NCBI GenBank assembly: GCA_022376515.1 | Contig: WTXI01000003.1 | Coordinates: 868,001-932,000, forward strand | Length of the DNA: 64,000 nt | Direction of reading: 5' to 3' | Origin: Lactifluus volemus | Taxonomy: Eukaryota > Basidiomycota > Agaricomycetes > Russulales > Russulaceae | Shown here: positions 41,766-53,810 of the stretch, piece after piece | How the letters are laid out: each line of letters begins with the position of its first letter | How positions within the stretch are numbered: position 1 is the first letter of the stretch | Notes under the pieces: generated by a model | What the model saw: only the letters and a program-made list of their open reading frames with translations | Told to the model about the DNA's origin: nothing | Database searches by the model: none | Translations under genes and position numbers: made by a program

Positions 41766-44630
41766 TCACCGCGCAGGCAGATTTTCCTTGCCTCCCAGTA
41801 CACCCCGCATAGGGCTCTCACTGCGTTTTCCTGTGTTCTGCACGCGCTTCGGGCTGCTAGCCGATAGCGCGCGCTCTGCATCGAAGCTCTCGTCATCGCC
41901 ACCATCCCACTTCTCTTCGAGCAGGCTCGGTTCGGCACGCAGCCCACCGATGTCCATGCGAAGGGGAGATTCAACAATTGGCGGTAAGCGCGCGAGGGAC
42001 GATTTGGACGTCCGTGAAGGTGGGGTCATGCTCAAATTTGACAGGGAAGATGATGAGGACAGCCCCGCGGTGAGCGAGTCGAATTTGGTCACAAACGCGG
42101 CGAGCACACGACGTTCATCTTCCAACTGCTGTCGTGCCTGTTATGGATGCAACCAGTCCATCAGCTTACGACGAATTATAAAGAGCGGACAAAGGGACGG
42201 TGTGCGCGCGAACCTTTTTCTCCTTCTCGAGTGCGCGTGCGAGCTCCGTTGCCCACGCATCCGTTTCCTTGCGCTTTGTTTCCTCTGCCGCGACTCGCGC
42301 GCCCCATTCCCGCTCGACGTCCTCGCGCACTGCGCGCAGCGGCGCGCCGAGATTATCCTCGTACCCCTTGACGACCATCTCGAGCTCGCGAATGGTGCGT
42401 GCCTGCTCTACCAGCAGTCGATCCTTCTCGCTTTCCGGTGCATCGGGTGGCAGCTCGGGACGCGCGAGGAGTGCTGCTCGAGCGCGAGGATTTGCGTCGC
42501 TTGAGATTCGATTTCGCGCCGCGCGGCGAGGAGCTCTTGTTGGAGCTGGGTGATCCGTGTGTCCGTGAGCCTTGGGTGTACTTTATGAGAGGAGACGATG
42601 GGTGCAAAATGCGTACTTGGTACGGTGTCATGTCAAAGTCAACTTTGGAGGGGCTCGCCGGGCGCGACTCGTCTCCACGGTTCTCGTCAACTGTCTGACT
42701 CGTAAGGATAAGGTTTGTGAGTTGCTTGATGCGAGCGTTGAGATCCTTCATCGCCTTGCTCTCATCCAGTTGCTACAAATCTCGTCAATTGGGCTCCGAG
42801 ACGATGTCGTGGAGACTTACCTCTCGTGCGGAGAGGCGACGACCCTGTTGGGGGCCTCCGCGTCCTTCTCCTTCTCGGAAAGAAGCTTCTTGAGCTCCTC
42901 TATCTCTTGCCGGTACCGCTCGAGCAGTGCATCAGTGTCAACAACTTCTTTCTTCTTCGCATTCAGCTGCACCTTCTTGATGCGCTGTGCGAATAGCAGC
43001 GTGCTCGTTGATTCCGCGACAGCACTGATATCCGGTTGAGCGTGCAGATTACTGAGATGCGCGCGTCACCAGAAAGCGAAGGTTGCAACATGCGCGTGAG
43101 CTTGGAGTTGCGGAACGGGACGTGGTCACTTTCATCATGTCAATATATCATGAAGTCGAGGACGGTAGGTTCACGCACTTCTTGCCCTTAGACGCGTTTT
43201 CAGCAAGCGTACCGATCACACTTCCGAGAGTAAGCAAGCTGAATAATGTGGCAATTAGCGGTCACGAACGACAAGTGGACGTTATGGTGCACCTCGTGTT
43301 GATATATTTCCCTTCTCGCGTCCGATCCTTGTCCGAAGTCGCCTTCTCCGATCCTGCCAGGTCGATCAAGCTGAGTACGCTCGTCTGCACACTCCTCCCT
43401 CCAATTGACTGCAACCTCGGCCCACCAGGTGTTGGCGGACGCGATGGTATGCCCGGAGTCTGCCGTCCCCCACTCGTGTCGCCGCGTTCCCGACTTTCAA
43501 TTACCACTCGAAACACGCTATGACTGCGACTGCTTCTGTCGTTCCAATCCGTACTTGCTGTACGTCGGGCAGACCAACCACGTGCAATTACTGCGCGCAC
43601 AGCGGCAAGGCTCGTGACGACCTCTTCCCGAAGTGGTGTTAACCACACGTTCGCACCGCTCCCTTGGAGTTGGACAGCGGGGGCAGAGGAAGGTGCGAGC
43701 AAGTCATGGATCGTTTCGTTGTATATCTCGAGATAAGAGCAGCGCAATAGGTATTCGCGCGCAGGTGTGCGGCGAATAAAAGCAAAAACGTCTTTCATGG
43801 CACGGGGTATGATTCCGGGCTGGTCGTCGTCACCAGACTGCAGGTGTGTAAGAAATGAGTCACATCAGAACAACATAGTATTGACGATAACATACCAGAG
43901 TAAAAGTCTTGCCACTGGCTGTTTGGCCGTATGCAAAGATGACAGCATTGTAACCATCCATAGCTGCGCATACGTGATTCCGCGCGATAGCATTGTACAC
44001 AGACTTGTTATCAGTGCCTGTTAGGATTTCGTCGAAATGGAAAATAGGAGGTGTGGTAGCTGCGTTGCGGTGGTGTTGGGATAAGACCTTGATTGACTTG
44101 GCATTCGATTGTGTGTCCCATGCAGAAGGAGCCTCAGAAGGACGGACACGGACAGAGACAAGAACTTTGTCATCACTATTGGCTTTTGAAGCCACTTGGA
44201 GGAAGTTCTCATCGACTTCACCCGAGATGTCGGCTGGTTCAACCGTTTCCCAATCTACGAGAACTTCCTCCGGATCGACGCGGCTAACGTCCATCTCACT
44301 GCGATCGTCCAGGTGTGGATCATCCTCTCCCTGTCGTGGCGTGCCTGGAGTCTTGGGTCTTGGTGGATCTCGCTTCGTTGGTGTTCCCGGAGCAGGGGGA
44401 ATAGCCGGGGGTTTTGTTTTAACAGTTGTCCGTGTACGAGCTTCTGAAGTAATGGCTGCCTTGAATTTCCTGGCTGAAGACAGTGCGCTTAATGGCCCAG
44501 ATGTTGAAGAACGTGTAGATTCCGATGAACTGGAGATGGAAGGCCGGCGTTTAGGAGTGAATAACGACGTAGGCCGTAAAAGACGTCTTGGTGCTTGAGT
44601 CTGAGTTGCATCTGAGGATATCGAGGCCAT
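41766..44630 (-). CDS. kinesin motor protein, kinesin-7/CENP-E- or Kip2-like
   Basis: A multi-exon gene with ATG at 44630 and stop at 41766. A ~135-residue Ser/Thr/Pro-rich N-terminal extension precedes the motor ([14 protein letters not shown]). The nucleotide-binding P-loop is [11 protein letters not shown], switch [12 protein letters not shown], and switch [12 protein letters not shown] followed by REGKYIN. The P-loop variant with Ala in place of Gly is common in kinesin-7. After the motor come long heptad-rich charged stretches (e.g. [21 protein letters not shown]) interrupted by introns, then a C-terminal Ser/Pro tail ending GGKENLPAR. The role would be plus-end transport or microtubule dynamics in mitosis or hyphal growth. 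The subfamily is inferred from the motifs alone. Confidence 0.8.
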
Positions 44631-45290
44631 TTTGGCTTCAAGTTGAGTCTCTTGTTACCTGGCCTGGTCACGCTCATGGCCTTCAACCGTGGGAACTTCT
44701 ATTAACGCGACTTGGTCATGTGATCGCATCTTTTTCCCGAAAGCTACGTTGTACCGAAATTGATGCAGACAAATGAAAAAAAAAAATTTCCCGGACAGAA
44801 CCACCGCACTTCACGATCTCGCGAAGTGTACACTCCCTATCGCGCTTGTACACCTCATCTCGGAAGGCATTGAGAAGTTCTCCGCCCAAGAGGTTGAATG
44901 TGGTGTTGAAGTTTTGTCGCATATACTATTTAACAGACGAGCTGCGGGGTACGCGCGGCCTGGTTTCTGAGGGAGGGCATTAGATGAAGACTTGATGGAA
45001 CTCATACAAGTTCCCGGCTTCAACTCTTCGCGTCGCAATGGCCCGGGATGAGTCCGAAAAATGGAAAACTAATGTTGCTGTCGTGGTCGGCATCACATCA
45101 CCACTATGGAGAAGGCAGAGATCTGATTGCGTTTATCAGATTTTATGTTCTGTTTCTAGTTACTGATCGTTTCTGATACAGACCGCATATGGAAGAGGAC
45201 AAGTACCCATAGGTGGCATTTAGGCGCCCTTGATCATTCTTCCATGGGTCCCAATTTGCGCATCCACAATGGACCTGCGATGACCAACAT

Positions 45291-46778
45291 TCAGTGTGGA
45301 ACAAAGCAAGCCAAAGGAGCTCGCAGCGCACCAACAGGATCATCGGGATGGTGGAGGACCGTCGTCCAGCTTCCAAGCACGCCATACGATGACCGCACGC
45401 CACCGATCTGAATGCCATCACAGCTTTGAGACGCGGATACGAAAATCAAAGTAAGCACTTCTTCAAGAACAAGAAAATAAATTATATACTTCCAGCCGGG
45501 CCCTCCATTCCCCCTGCTTATCTGAAAGGTTCGTGATCAGCTAAAGTGACCGGTAACGGTCCAAAATGCTACGCAAACGCACCCATTTCCAACTTAGATG
45601 CTCGTCCGGGGTCATCTCGACACGGCCCATCATCCTCTGCCCATCCCACACGTCGCCTACGAACACTAAGCGTGGTCTGGTCACATGTTTAGGATCACGC
45701 TCGGTTCCGATGACGCGGAGGCGAACTGGGAACACCCGAAACACGTCGCGGAACTCTGGCTCTTGGAATGCTGTCGCGTTGAGCGGCGCCAGGTCACTAC
45801 TCCGCTGAGTCGGCCATATCAGCAAGTATAAAGAACCGGTGGATTCGCGGTAGCACCCACCGCGTAGGTATTCAATCCTGCGCGGGTTAGGTCTGTTCGT
45901 TTCAGAGGGGGAAAGCGCTTACGTAAGAGCTCGCGGTGGTCGACGAAAGAAAATGCGCAGTGCCATGAACCTTCGATGCCCGCCCAGTCACGTTCCTTGG
46001 GGAGGTCCAGCCCGGACGGGATTATGCTCTGGCAGTACGGCATGCTAATTGGGATCGGGCACGCGAACAACTCATCCTCCTGCAGATCGACAAGGTGCAT
46101 GGCGATCGTGCGGTGAATCGCGTAGACGTGCACCCAGTTGACGCGTCCGCTGCCATCAGACATGTATGGCCCAAAGTCGTTGTCATAGTGGTAATTGCGC
46201 ATGTCATACACAAACGCACGCGCGGAGGCCTTACTCGCGCTTGTCGCATCGTTCGGCGTAAGCCCGAGGTGTACGAGCAAGTAGGCGCGGAGTTGTAACT
46301 CTGTTTCCGTCGAACCGGGGAGCTCGCCGGTCAGGAAGACCCCATTGCGAAGCACTGTGTCAAGCCAGACGAGGTTCTCCGAACGCGTCTCCTCGTAGAA
46401 TGACGATGCCGGGTTGGCGCCACGCAGCACCTTGATCAGCGTGCGAAAAATGGTCTCGCGCTCGCCTGGCCGGCATTTAGAGGGATCCGCCAGAACCGTT
46501 CGTGCGCGAATGAAGGCTTGTAATGAAGCTTTCCAGTCGATGTCCTTGGGTGGGATGCGATGGAGGCAAGGGGTGAGCGAACAACGTGGATCATCGAGTG
46601 GTTGCGCTAGATAGAGCCCACGCCATAGATGATTGTCTTCGGAACGGTACACGAAGTTGTAATACTTCTTGCATGTCTGAGCGAAGGATGCTACGTCGAG
46701 TGGGTCGAGAATGAAGAGGATTTCATCGAGAATTTCGGGCGGTAGTACTGGCAGAGCGAGGCGGGTCATAAACACCAT
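45291..46778 (-). CDS. F-box domain protein
   Basis: Five exons: 45923-46778, 45861-45877 (a 17 nt microexon), 45583-45804, 45490-45521 and 45291-45423, in phase, 419 aa. The N-terminal F-box reads LPPEILDEILFILDPLDVASFAQTCKKYY, followed by LWRGLYLAQPLDDPR. The C-terminal part (GSWHCAFSFVDHRELL, RPRLVFVGDVWDG, GGVRSSYGVLGSWTTVLH, DDPVG) matches a common basidiomycete F-box family that presumably recruits substrates to SCF ubiquitin ligases. The usual ending after DDPVGPFW is replaced by GALRAPLACFVPH. Splice choices downstream of HRELL are by hand and the microexon is the least certain. Confidence 0.7.
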
Positions 46779-49102
46779 ACGAAAAGTGTGGTGGGAATCG
46801 TTTCGTATCCTACCCTCATATACAACGCAAATGTCTCGCTTAACGGAAGCTGATCGACGCTGGGCGTTGATTGGGCCGTAGGTTGCCGTGGAACGTGACT
46901 ACTTCCCCTGTTTCCAAGATTAGTCTTAACTTAATCTTCCAGGGCATGCATCATGATGCGTGACGTCTTGTCAATAAAATTTTTTAAATTGCTCGAGATC
47001 CTCCAGAGTTCAAATAACGTTACAACAGAGACAGGTGGCGGCCCCTCCGAGGCTCCGAGTCACACACCTACATAATATCTTGTTTCAAGTTGCCACTGGC
47101 ATAGCCTAAAAGTATGAAACGAAACATCACGATCATCAACATACTCGCTAAATAAGCTATCATGCCATAAATGGCGTTGATGTGTTCCTTGTTTTCACCT
47201 CACATGTCCCCTCACATGTCCCTTCACGTACTAGTGGCCCAGTGATGAAAGGACCCGAATACGCCGCGCTACCAGGCACGGAATCAATAAGTCGCCACCC
47301 GCTCTTTGAGCACTCGCACCACTTCAAGGTAGAGCTGAAGTGTACCGACATACCTAGAAAGTTATTGTCCGTCGGTACACAGTGGTATTGGTAAGTGTCA
47401 ATAATACACTCGGTGATTCGAATCCAACTGAATATTTTCTTCACATTCTGGGACCGATTGCGCGTACGAAAGAATGAGATTGCATATACAGTACTGTATC
47501 TTATAGATTTCAGTGATCCGCCTCCCGTGTCGTAAGATCGGCTATATATCTATTGTAGGTTCCGAGCACCAAATGGCTGGCGGGAGTCCACCTTTTCTCA
47601 GTACCTGCAATTGCTCCCGCGACATTCTCACCTGGATGTGGACCAATCAATGGATCAAATAACCAGGGAACTAGCCTAGTACTTGCCTACCACAAAACTT
47701 CCCATCCTCGCTCACTTGGTACCATGTTCGCGTGGCCATTGCAGTCCCCTCAAAGCTATATCGAGTGCGCCCTGCTCAACTTTTCCTTGGCATTTATATG
47801 TGCGTAACGCTTTGATAAAGAACTAGACTCCTGGCTATACGTTCTTGACAGGGTGGTATCAAGCAATCAATGTCCTACATTCGCATCTGCAATCTGCGCC
47901 AATCTTCCGGCGCAAACCCGGGCATTGACGTTTGCGTTGTGTTTCCAGCAGCATCCGGACGATGTCAGGCTTTCTCCGGTACACAGCTACGTTCCCACCT
48001 TATCTTGGGCATTAACATTAGATAAGCCTTGTTCTCGATTGGCGTCCGGGAAATGTCAAAGTCTTGTTGCTCGATTCTGTGGAGTCGGGCCTGAGGATTC
48101 TTGTCAGCTTTGTGCCCAATGAATCACATTTCAAATTCATCAGATGCGCGATAAAGTCGCGTCCTCTTGGAATTGTTATCCCGTGCGTTGACATCCACAG
48201 AGCAACGTAGAATTCTTTCGCCATCCAGGCTGTGATTAGTGGAGTAACCCTCGAGTGAACTATGAATGCCCCAGATGCTTCGCAATGAGGTGTTCCGCAA
48301 TGTCACACCAACGGCAGAATGCGGCATAGAAGAGTGGGACTAGACGGTCATCTGCGGAAGGGGACAGACGTTTATGATAGTCGCGATATCAATGTCATGC
48401 TTTCCAAAGTATTTTATCATGTCCAGAACGCTTGATGACACCTCCTCGAACCAGACATGGTCATCCCAGTGATTGGTGCCATTTAAAGTTGAGCAAGCGA
48501 AAAGTCGTGAACATTAGACCCGTCCAAGGGGTCCGGATGTCCAGGCAAGCCTGTGCGAGGACCGCCTGAGAGTAGCACTATAGCGTGAAACTTCTCTTCC
48601 TGGATTTGCAGGCGATCCGAAATGGAGAGTATGGGTTGCCGCCAAGCCGAGTTGACCACATACAGTACTAGACAAGCTTGACATGATTCAGGAAGTTTTC
48701 ATCAAAAAGATCGAGGGGTGCGCCTTGACTCGCATAGAGTTCCTTGGCTGCCAAATCAATCCGTGACATGTAAGGAGGAACGAAGAAGACACCAAACAAT
48801 TTCCTGGGTTAGATATGTTTACCAAACTAACTTGAACTAAAGACTGGGTAATTTCTCGTTGCTATTAAGACGTTGATCGGCTTTGCGAACTAGAAGATCT
48901 TGAAAGCTTGAATGACGGCTTGATGACGTCGCTGAACCACACCGTCTCACGTGCCTGCGGTCACCAGTGTGGTCGCCACGAAGTCTTCGGTGTTATTGTC
49001 TATGGGGTTACGTCCACAATCCCAATCATGTGCCATATCTCTGTCTCAGGAGTCACAAACCTGCCTCAACATTCCACTTCAGTCTAGACATCCCCTACCA
49101 TT
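46779..49102. other. 2.3 kb gene-poor region with coding traces
   Basis: No complete gene. A plus-strand frame at 47182-47394 (PEYAALPGTESISRHPLFEH) ends at a good donor (GTAAGTG, 47392) but has no clear partner exon. A tiny two-exon frame starts at 47725 (MFAWPLQSPQSYIE). The minus strand holds the degenerate stretch listed separately at 48010-48800. Confidence 0.4.
48010..48800 (-). pseudogene. degenerate coding stretch, ankyrin-like and vWA-like pieces
   Basis: On the minus strand protein-like blocks appear in shifting frames. In order of reading: VFFVPPYMSRIDLAAKELY; then NSAWRQPILSISDRLQ and IVLLSGGPRTGLPG; then GTNHWDDHVWFEEVSSSVLD; then DDRLVPLFYAAFCRWCDIAEHLI; then ASGAFIVHSRVTPLITAW. 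The last two resemble ankyrin repeats. Frames change without GT-AG introns to explain it, and stops intervene. This suggests a decayed gene; the original function is unknown. Confidence 0.35.
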
Positions 49103-50114
49103 ATGGGACTCTCCTCATCCCGCCAAAGTCTTGAACGGCAACAGCCTTCGAATCAGCGACGTCCGCACGCTCCGGATCCTGCCCCCCCTGCCTGGCAGCC
49201 CGCTCCCGAGGCGTCCTATACACTTGGATTGTTCAATGAAGCATCTGATGATGACTGGAAGAATGCAGAGAAGTTTTGTAGAACTCACCCTCCCGATCCA
49301 CCAAGGATACTCGCCTCCGACGTGATAGATCGCATCCGGTTGCATGGTTGTGCCGCTGGGGTCTCGAACAGGCCGCCACTCCCCGCTTCGTCGGGCGCAT
49401 AGATAGGAGTAGTCAAGGTAAACCGAGGACCGGTGTCAGCACTTGGAAAGTGTGCACGCAGAAAGTTGCAAAGACACGTGTCTACTGAGCAACTTGCCGC
49501 TGATGGCAGGACTTTACGATATCCGTGGTAAACTTGGCATCTACTACGAGGTACGAGTGAACAGAATGGAGGGTGTAGTGGCTCTTGGTACGTCCCTGTG
49601 TCACCCTACCGCATAGACGTTTCATGACCGTAACGAACATGTCCTGTCGGATATAGGTACGGCTTGCAAGCCGTATCCGTCTTGGCGGATGCCTGGTTGG
49701 AACCGTCTCAGCGCCGGATTACACCTTGATGATATGCGCAAGTTTTTTGAGGACCCTGATGGTGGTCGTGATTACACCCCAGAGCTATCTCGAATATCCT
49801 CCGGAGACGTCATTGGCTGTGGGTACCAGTTCGCCACAGGCGTACTATTCTTCACCCACAATGGCCATCGTCTCCCCAATGCGTTCACGGGAATTTACAT
49901 GCCACGTGTAGATTACGACGTGTACGCTGCGATTGGCCTGGACGGAGCGAACGAGATAGACGTGAACTTTGGCTCATCAGATTTTTGTTGGCACGATGGG
50001 AACGACGTGGCATGGCGAGTAGATGGCCATGTCGGCTACATGGTCGAAAGTGGCCCCGGTCAGGACGAAAGGCTTCCATCGTATTCTGAGGCAACATCAC
50101 GGTTCCATAGATAA
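49103..50114 (+). CDS. SPRY (B30.2-like) domain protein, possible frameshift
   Basis: The ATG at 49103 opens MGLSSSRQSLERQQ, with a short polar N-terminus. The later exons encode the SPRY domain: YDIRGKLGIYYEV, MEGVVALG joined over an intron (about 49589-49657) to TACKPYPSWRMPGWNR, then HLDDMRKFF, GDVIGCGYQFATGVLFFTHNG and the end SYSEATSRFHR. The YPSxRMPGW and GCGY..TG..FFT.NG signatures fit the Ssh4/Ear1/RanBP9 type of SPRY domain, used for protein binding (in Ssh4/Ear1 as adaptors of Rsp5 ubiquitin ligase). Near 49352 the frame CAAGVSN should read CAAWGLEQ, needing one extra base. The exons at 49352-49490 are uncertain. Confidence 0.65.
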
Positions 50115-50834
50115 TGAAATTTCGACTTGTCCTGCACGTATCTGACTCTCGCCGCTGCATCTTATTTTAACTATGTTTTTCAGCTGCAACGTGCTTTACC
50201 TTTAGCTCAGGATTTGTACTGAAATGGTTAACAGCTCAAACAGAGCTCAATTCTGACCCTGAGTGCATGTTGCTCCCACTGAGAGAGAAGGAGATGTAGT
50301 ACCTCATGTCTTTATCCCCACTGGCTCAGAAATTAGTTATCCACAACTAGACAATTCCAAGCTGAAGATGAAGATGTTCTATGCATTTGTAATAGAGGCT
50401 GTGTGGATGGCATTCAAAAAAGCGGACACGCCCCCACGTGAACAGCCTGTTCAATTGCAGGTACGCACCCGCCATTCCACCGCTACGCGGAGTATACAAC
50501 CCACTCAGGCGGCTAGAACCGACAGCTAAAAAATTCCCACTCCATGATTTCTCTGACAAGACACGCAGAGTGCTTGTACACAGGTCAAATTCCTAGCTGA
50601 AGAAGCGGACTGTCGAGAGGAACTGGACTCGTTAGAATGGCGGATGGGTGTTACGTCACTCTTTTGACTGTGCATTGAGAGATGGTCGAGATCCCAAGAA
50701 GTGCTCAAGGTAAAGTTTGTCCTATTATTGCTATCCGAAAAGAGAACATATGCATGCATACAGATCAGCGCGGTCATAACATGGCGGCAGCGGCTCGAGA
50801 ATATACTGTGACGGTCGTATCTTTTCGTTAAAAA

Positions 50835-52215
50835 CTACAGAGTCTGCAGCTTGTCAATTAGGATGGCCCACTCGACGACGGTGATACCCTTCTTGAGCGC
50901 CTCTTCCTTTACCTCGCGGTCGCGTGTCTCCTCACGCATTCGCGCGAGTGCGGTCATGTGGTCGGAACGCCTGACGCCCAGTTCTTCCAAGATGGGCAAG
51001 AGGTGCAACAGAGAGGGCTGGCAAGACGAGAGGATGGATTCGATCGCAGACGTGACTCTAGTTTGAGAGGTGGCGTCCGATACAGAGCCGCCGCTGTATT
51101 CGGTTCCTTTAGGACCGACGGTTGGTGAACTCGGTGGCGGCGGGCGGCGTTGCGACTTTTGGGGGGTCGTCGGTTGGGAGGTGTTAATCGGTGGAGCCGC
51201 GTTGGCGTGGGGAGTCGAAGACCTAGGAGATAGACCGGGCTGTAACGACGACGAATGCGGGACCTGTGATTTGATGCGTATTCATTATCATCTTATCCGA
51301 CGGACGGAGGAGATAAAGGACTGGGCACTTGCCTCGGTAAACTCGGCAGATTCTCTGCTTCGGTGCCCCTTGCCCTTCACGCTGCCGGCCACCTGCGCGA
51401 CCGAATCGACGCGCCTCCGAACTGAGGTCTCAGTGCTGACTCTCCGCCGTCCAGCATGGCTATTCACCTCACTGCGGCCCTCACCCTCGCGGTCTCCACC
51501 TCCACCTCCACCCTCACCCCCCCTCTTCGCCACGTTCTCGCGCCATACAGAGATCGTGCGCTCCGGCCCATCTTCAAACACCAATTTCTCCACGAGATCT
51601 GTCCGCCCCATGGCAGGGCCCCTCCCAGGCGAGAACGGAGGGGGGGCCGGCGAAGATAGCGGCACCACGTTTCCCGGTGCCCCCAGGCTCCGTCGCTGTG
51701 CGCGGTCGCCAGCAACGCTGCGAGCTTTGCTAGCGCTCGGGCCTTTCAAGTTGTCGTATATCGGACCGTCGGCACGCGGGGGGGAGCGAGCGTCGGGACC
51801 GGCAATTGTGTGAGATGGGCTGACGGCCCTCCGTTGTTTTGGGGGGTTCGCTGAATTACGAGAGGGTGGTATAGGTATGGGCGCGTGTATGGTCGTGGGG
51901 CGCTCGTATGCCACTGCGGCGGCGGCAGCAGCAGCGTTGGCGGATGCGGCTACAGTGACGGCATCATAGTCAATGTCTAGAACAGAATTTTCCACGTCGG
52001 AATAGACGGTCGTGCCGTCTCGTGTGTCCGTTATCGCGTCAAAGTCATCCGGGAGTGGCGCGGTCGTGGGTGGAGGGTGAGGACGTCGGACGAGTCGTTT
52101 TCCGGTGCCCTCGCTGTTAGGCACGAGATAGAGCGGAGCTTCTATGATTTTAGATAAGTTAAGAGATATAGTTTTGATCAGATAAAGACTGACCGCTTGC
52201 ATTATCGTTGTACAT
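50835..52215 (-). CDS. proline/serine-rich hypothetical protein with helical C-terminus
   Basis: Three exons, 52194-52215, 51333-52141 and 50835-51263, in phase, 419 aa. The first codes only MYNDNAS. The long middle part is disordered, with an Ala run (AAAAAAAV), Gly and Pro runs, and Arg-Ser segments. The last 90 residues look folded and helical (TRVTSAIESILSSCQPSLLH, LEELGVRRSDHMTAL, REETRDREVKEEALKKGIT). The family is unknown to me. Phase is kept only if the second intron uses a GC donor (GAG|GCAAGT...CACAG, 51264-51332), the standard GC-AG form. Confidence 0.6.
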
Positions 52216-52450
52216 GATCCGTTGGTTGAAAAGGTGTGTTTTGCATCTGTGTGGTTGACGCGTCAAGCGTGTTATCCACGTGACTGAGATCTTTGGGTTG
52301 AATGATAAGATAAGCAAAAAAATAGTTCGGTCCCCTTTATGATTGCTGGTGATGCATCACCGTTCCCGTTCGAACGGCTACGCTTATATACATTCATTCT
52401 TGGGCGACCAGCCTCAATCTTATTGAGAAGAGAACCCTTGGCTTGCCATC

Positions 52451-53342
52451 ATGCCGTGAGCTTCTATCATTTTTACCTCTTGTCATCTACGTGAGTCCCT
52501 CTTACCCCACCGACTCGTCACCCAATCTCACTAGCCCCCTGAGGTCATTCAAATCCGAACAGCTTTCTAATCAGTAAGTGCGACTCGATGTCCTCTCACT
52601 GTGCCCCTATCTCTTCATTTATCAGACTTTGCTGGGCCGACCTCCTCGGTATATGTACGCGTCGCCAAAATGAACTTCAGTTGTCTTCTTTGATGGTTCT
52701 GATACATCGACAAATTTGGTAACGTTATAGCTCTCATACTCCTCGTGGCTGCATACTTTCTTCTTGGCGGCGTCCCGCTGACCGTACGCCTGTGTAAAAT
52801 CCTTGAAAGAAAGCCCTCACCATCTTCGAGTGCTAGCACCTCGATGCATCACTTCGTGTCCCAACATCGCTACACCATGTCTCCTCGTCGACAGGACTCC
52901 GAGGAGACATATTTTGACGGGTCGTCAAATGATAGCTCAGGCCATGATAAGCTGGACTGTGTGTTGTCTACTTTCTTTTTTTGATAGACCTGGCAACTCA
53001 TATTTATCGATAGGCGTACCACTTGATCCTTTTCTTATAGTCCAGCCTTCGTTGGACGACTCTCTGCTGGTCAAGCAGGGCCTAGTCGAAGAAACTGTAC
53101 CACCCCCACCCACGCATAATCCCCACGATATTCAGGTATGTTTCGTATTCGGTTCTTGTCGTGGTTCAACCGATAGTTTCGTGATAGGGTCCACCGTCCC
53201 TGGTTGGCCGAAGGGACAATACGTCGTCGCGGACGAGATCGCAGAATGGCACTATAAATATCTCAATCCCACAGTCCCGGTCACAGAGGGGCTGCATATC
53301 TCCTGCCACTCCCACGTGCGTTTCTTCCCCAAGAGAGGGTAG
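52451..53342 (+). CDS. weak candidate: small multi-exon membrane protein
   Basis: An ATG follows a TATATAC box (52386). ATGCC meets a donor (GTGAGC), and the next exons could read MPPLRSFKSEQLSNQ, LCWADLL, then the hydrophobic ALILLVAAYFLLGGVPLT (near 52730-52785). Further right, PSLDDSLLVKQGLVEE and a Pro run lie in an open frame to about 53140. Splice sites are plausible but not unique and I do not recognise the protein. Treat the boundaries as rough. Confidence 0.3.
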
Positions 53343-53810
53343 GATTAGCAGGGACTGCAAGTTTGGAGATTCTCGCGAGATACAATGCAGTGGAGACACG
53401 GTTCCCGTACCACCGCCACCACCAGCATATACGCCACTTCCCGTCGGACAGAGAGGCCGTAACGGTACCAATTTGTACGAGGTGGCGTGAGTTTGATATA
53501 CTGTACGGGTAAACGCTTGTTTTGATTTGAATTTTCTGCATTTCTTGTTTTGGTAAACACGTGTCACTCCAGTTTTTTGAGTACAGTATTGAATCCCCTC
53601 ACTCCGATTGGACTTTTTTTGTTGAGGAAGGGAAAGTTGAGCCAATGAGTTTAATAGCGTTGATGGGAGTCCAATCGTCGGTTACGTCAATCGACATCGG
53701 CGCAAAGTTCGTATCGATCGTACGAACGTTTGTCTCGGCATCCGCTCCCAACCCAGCCATAGCCGCGGTTATGTAGCCTCAGTGACCGGGTCTGTTACGA
53801 CCCCCTGACA

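Noticed and set aside
47413..47423. GATTCGAATCC resembling a tRNA T-loop
   Set aside because: No matching acceptor, D or anticodon stems within 80 nt on either side.
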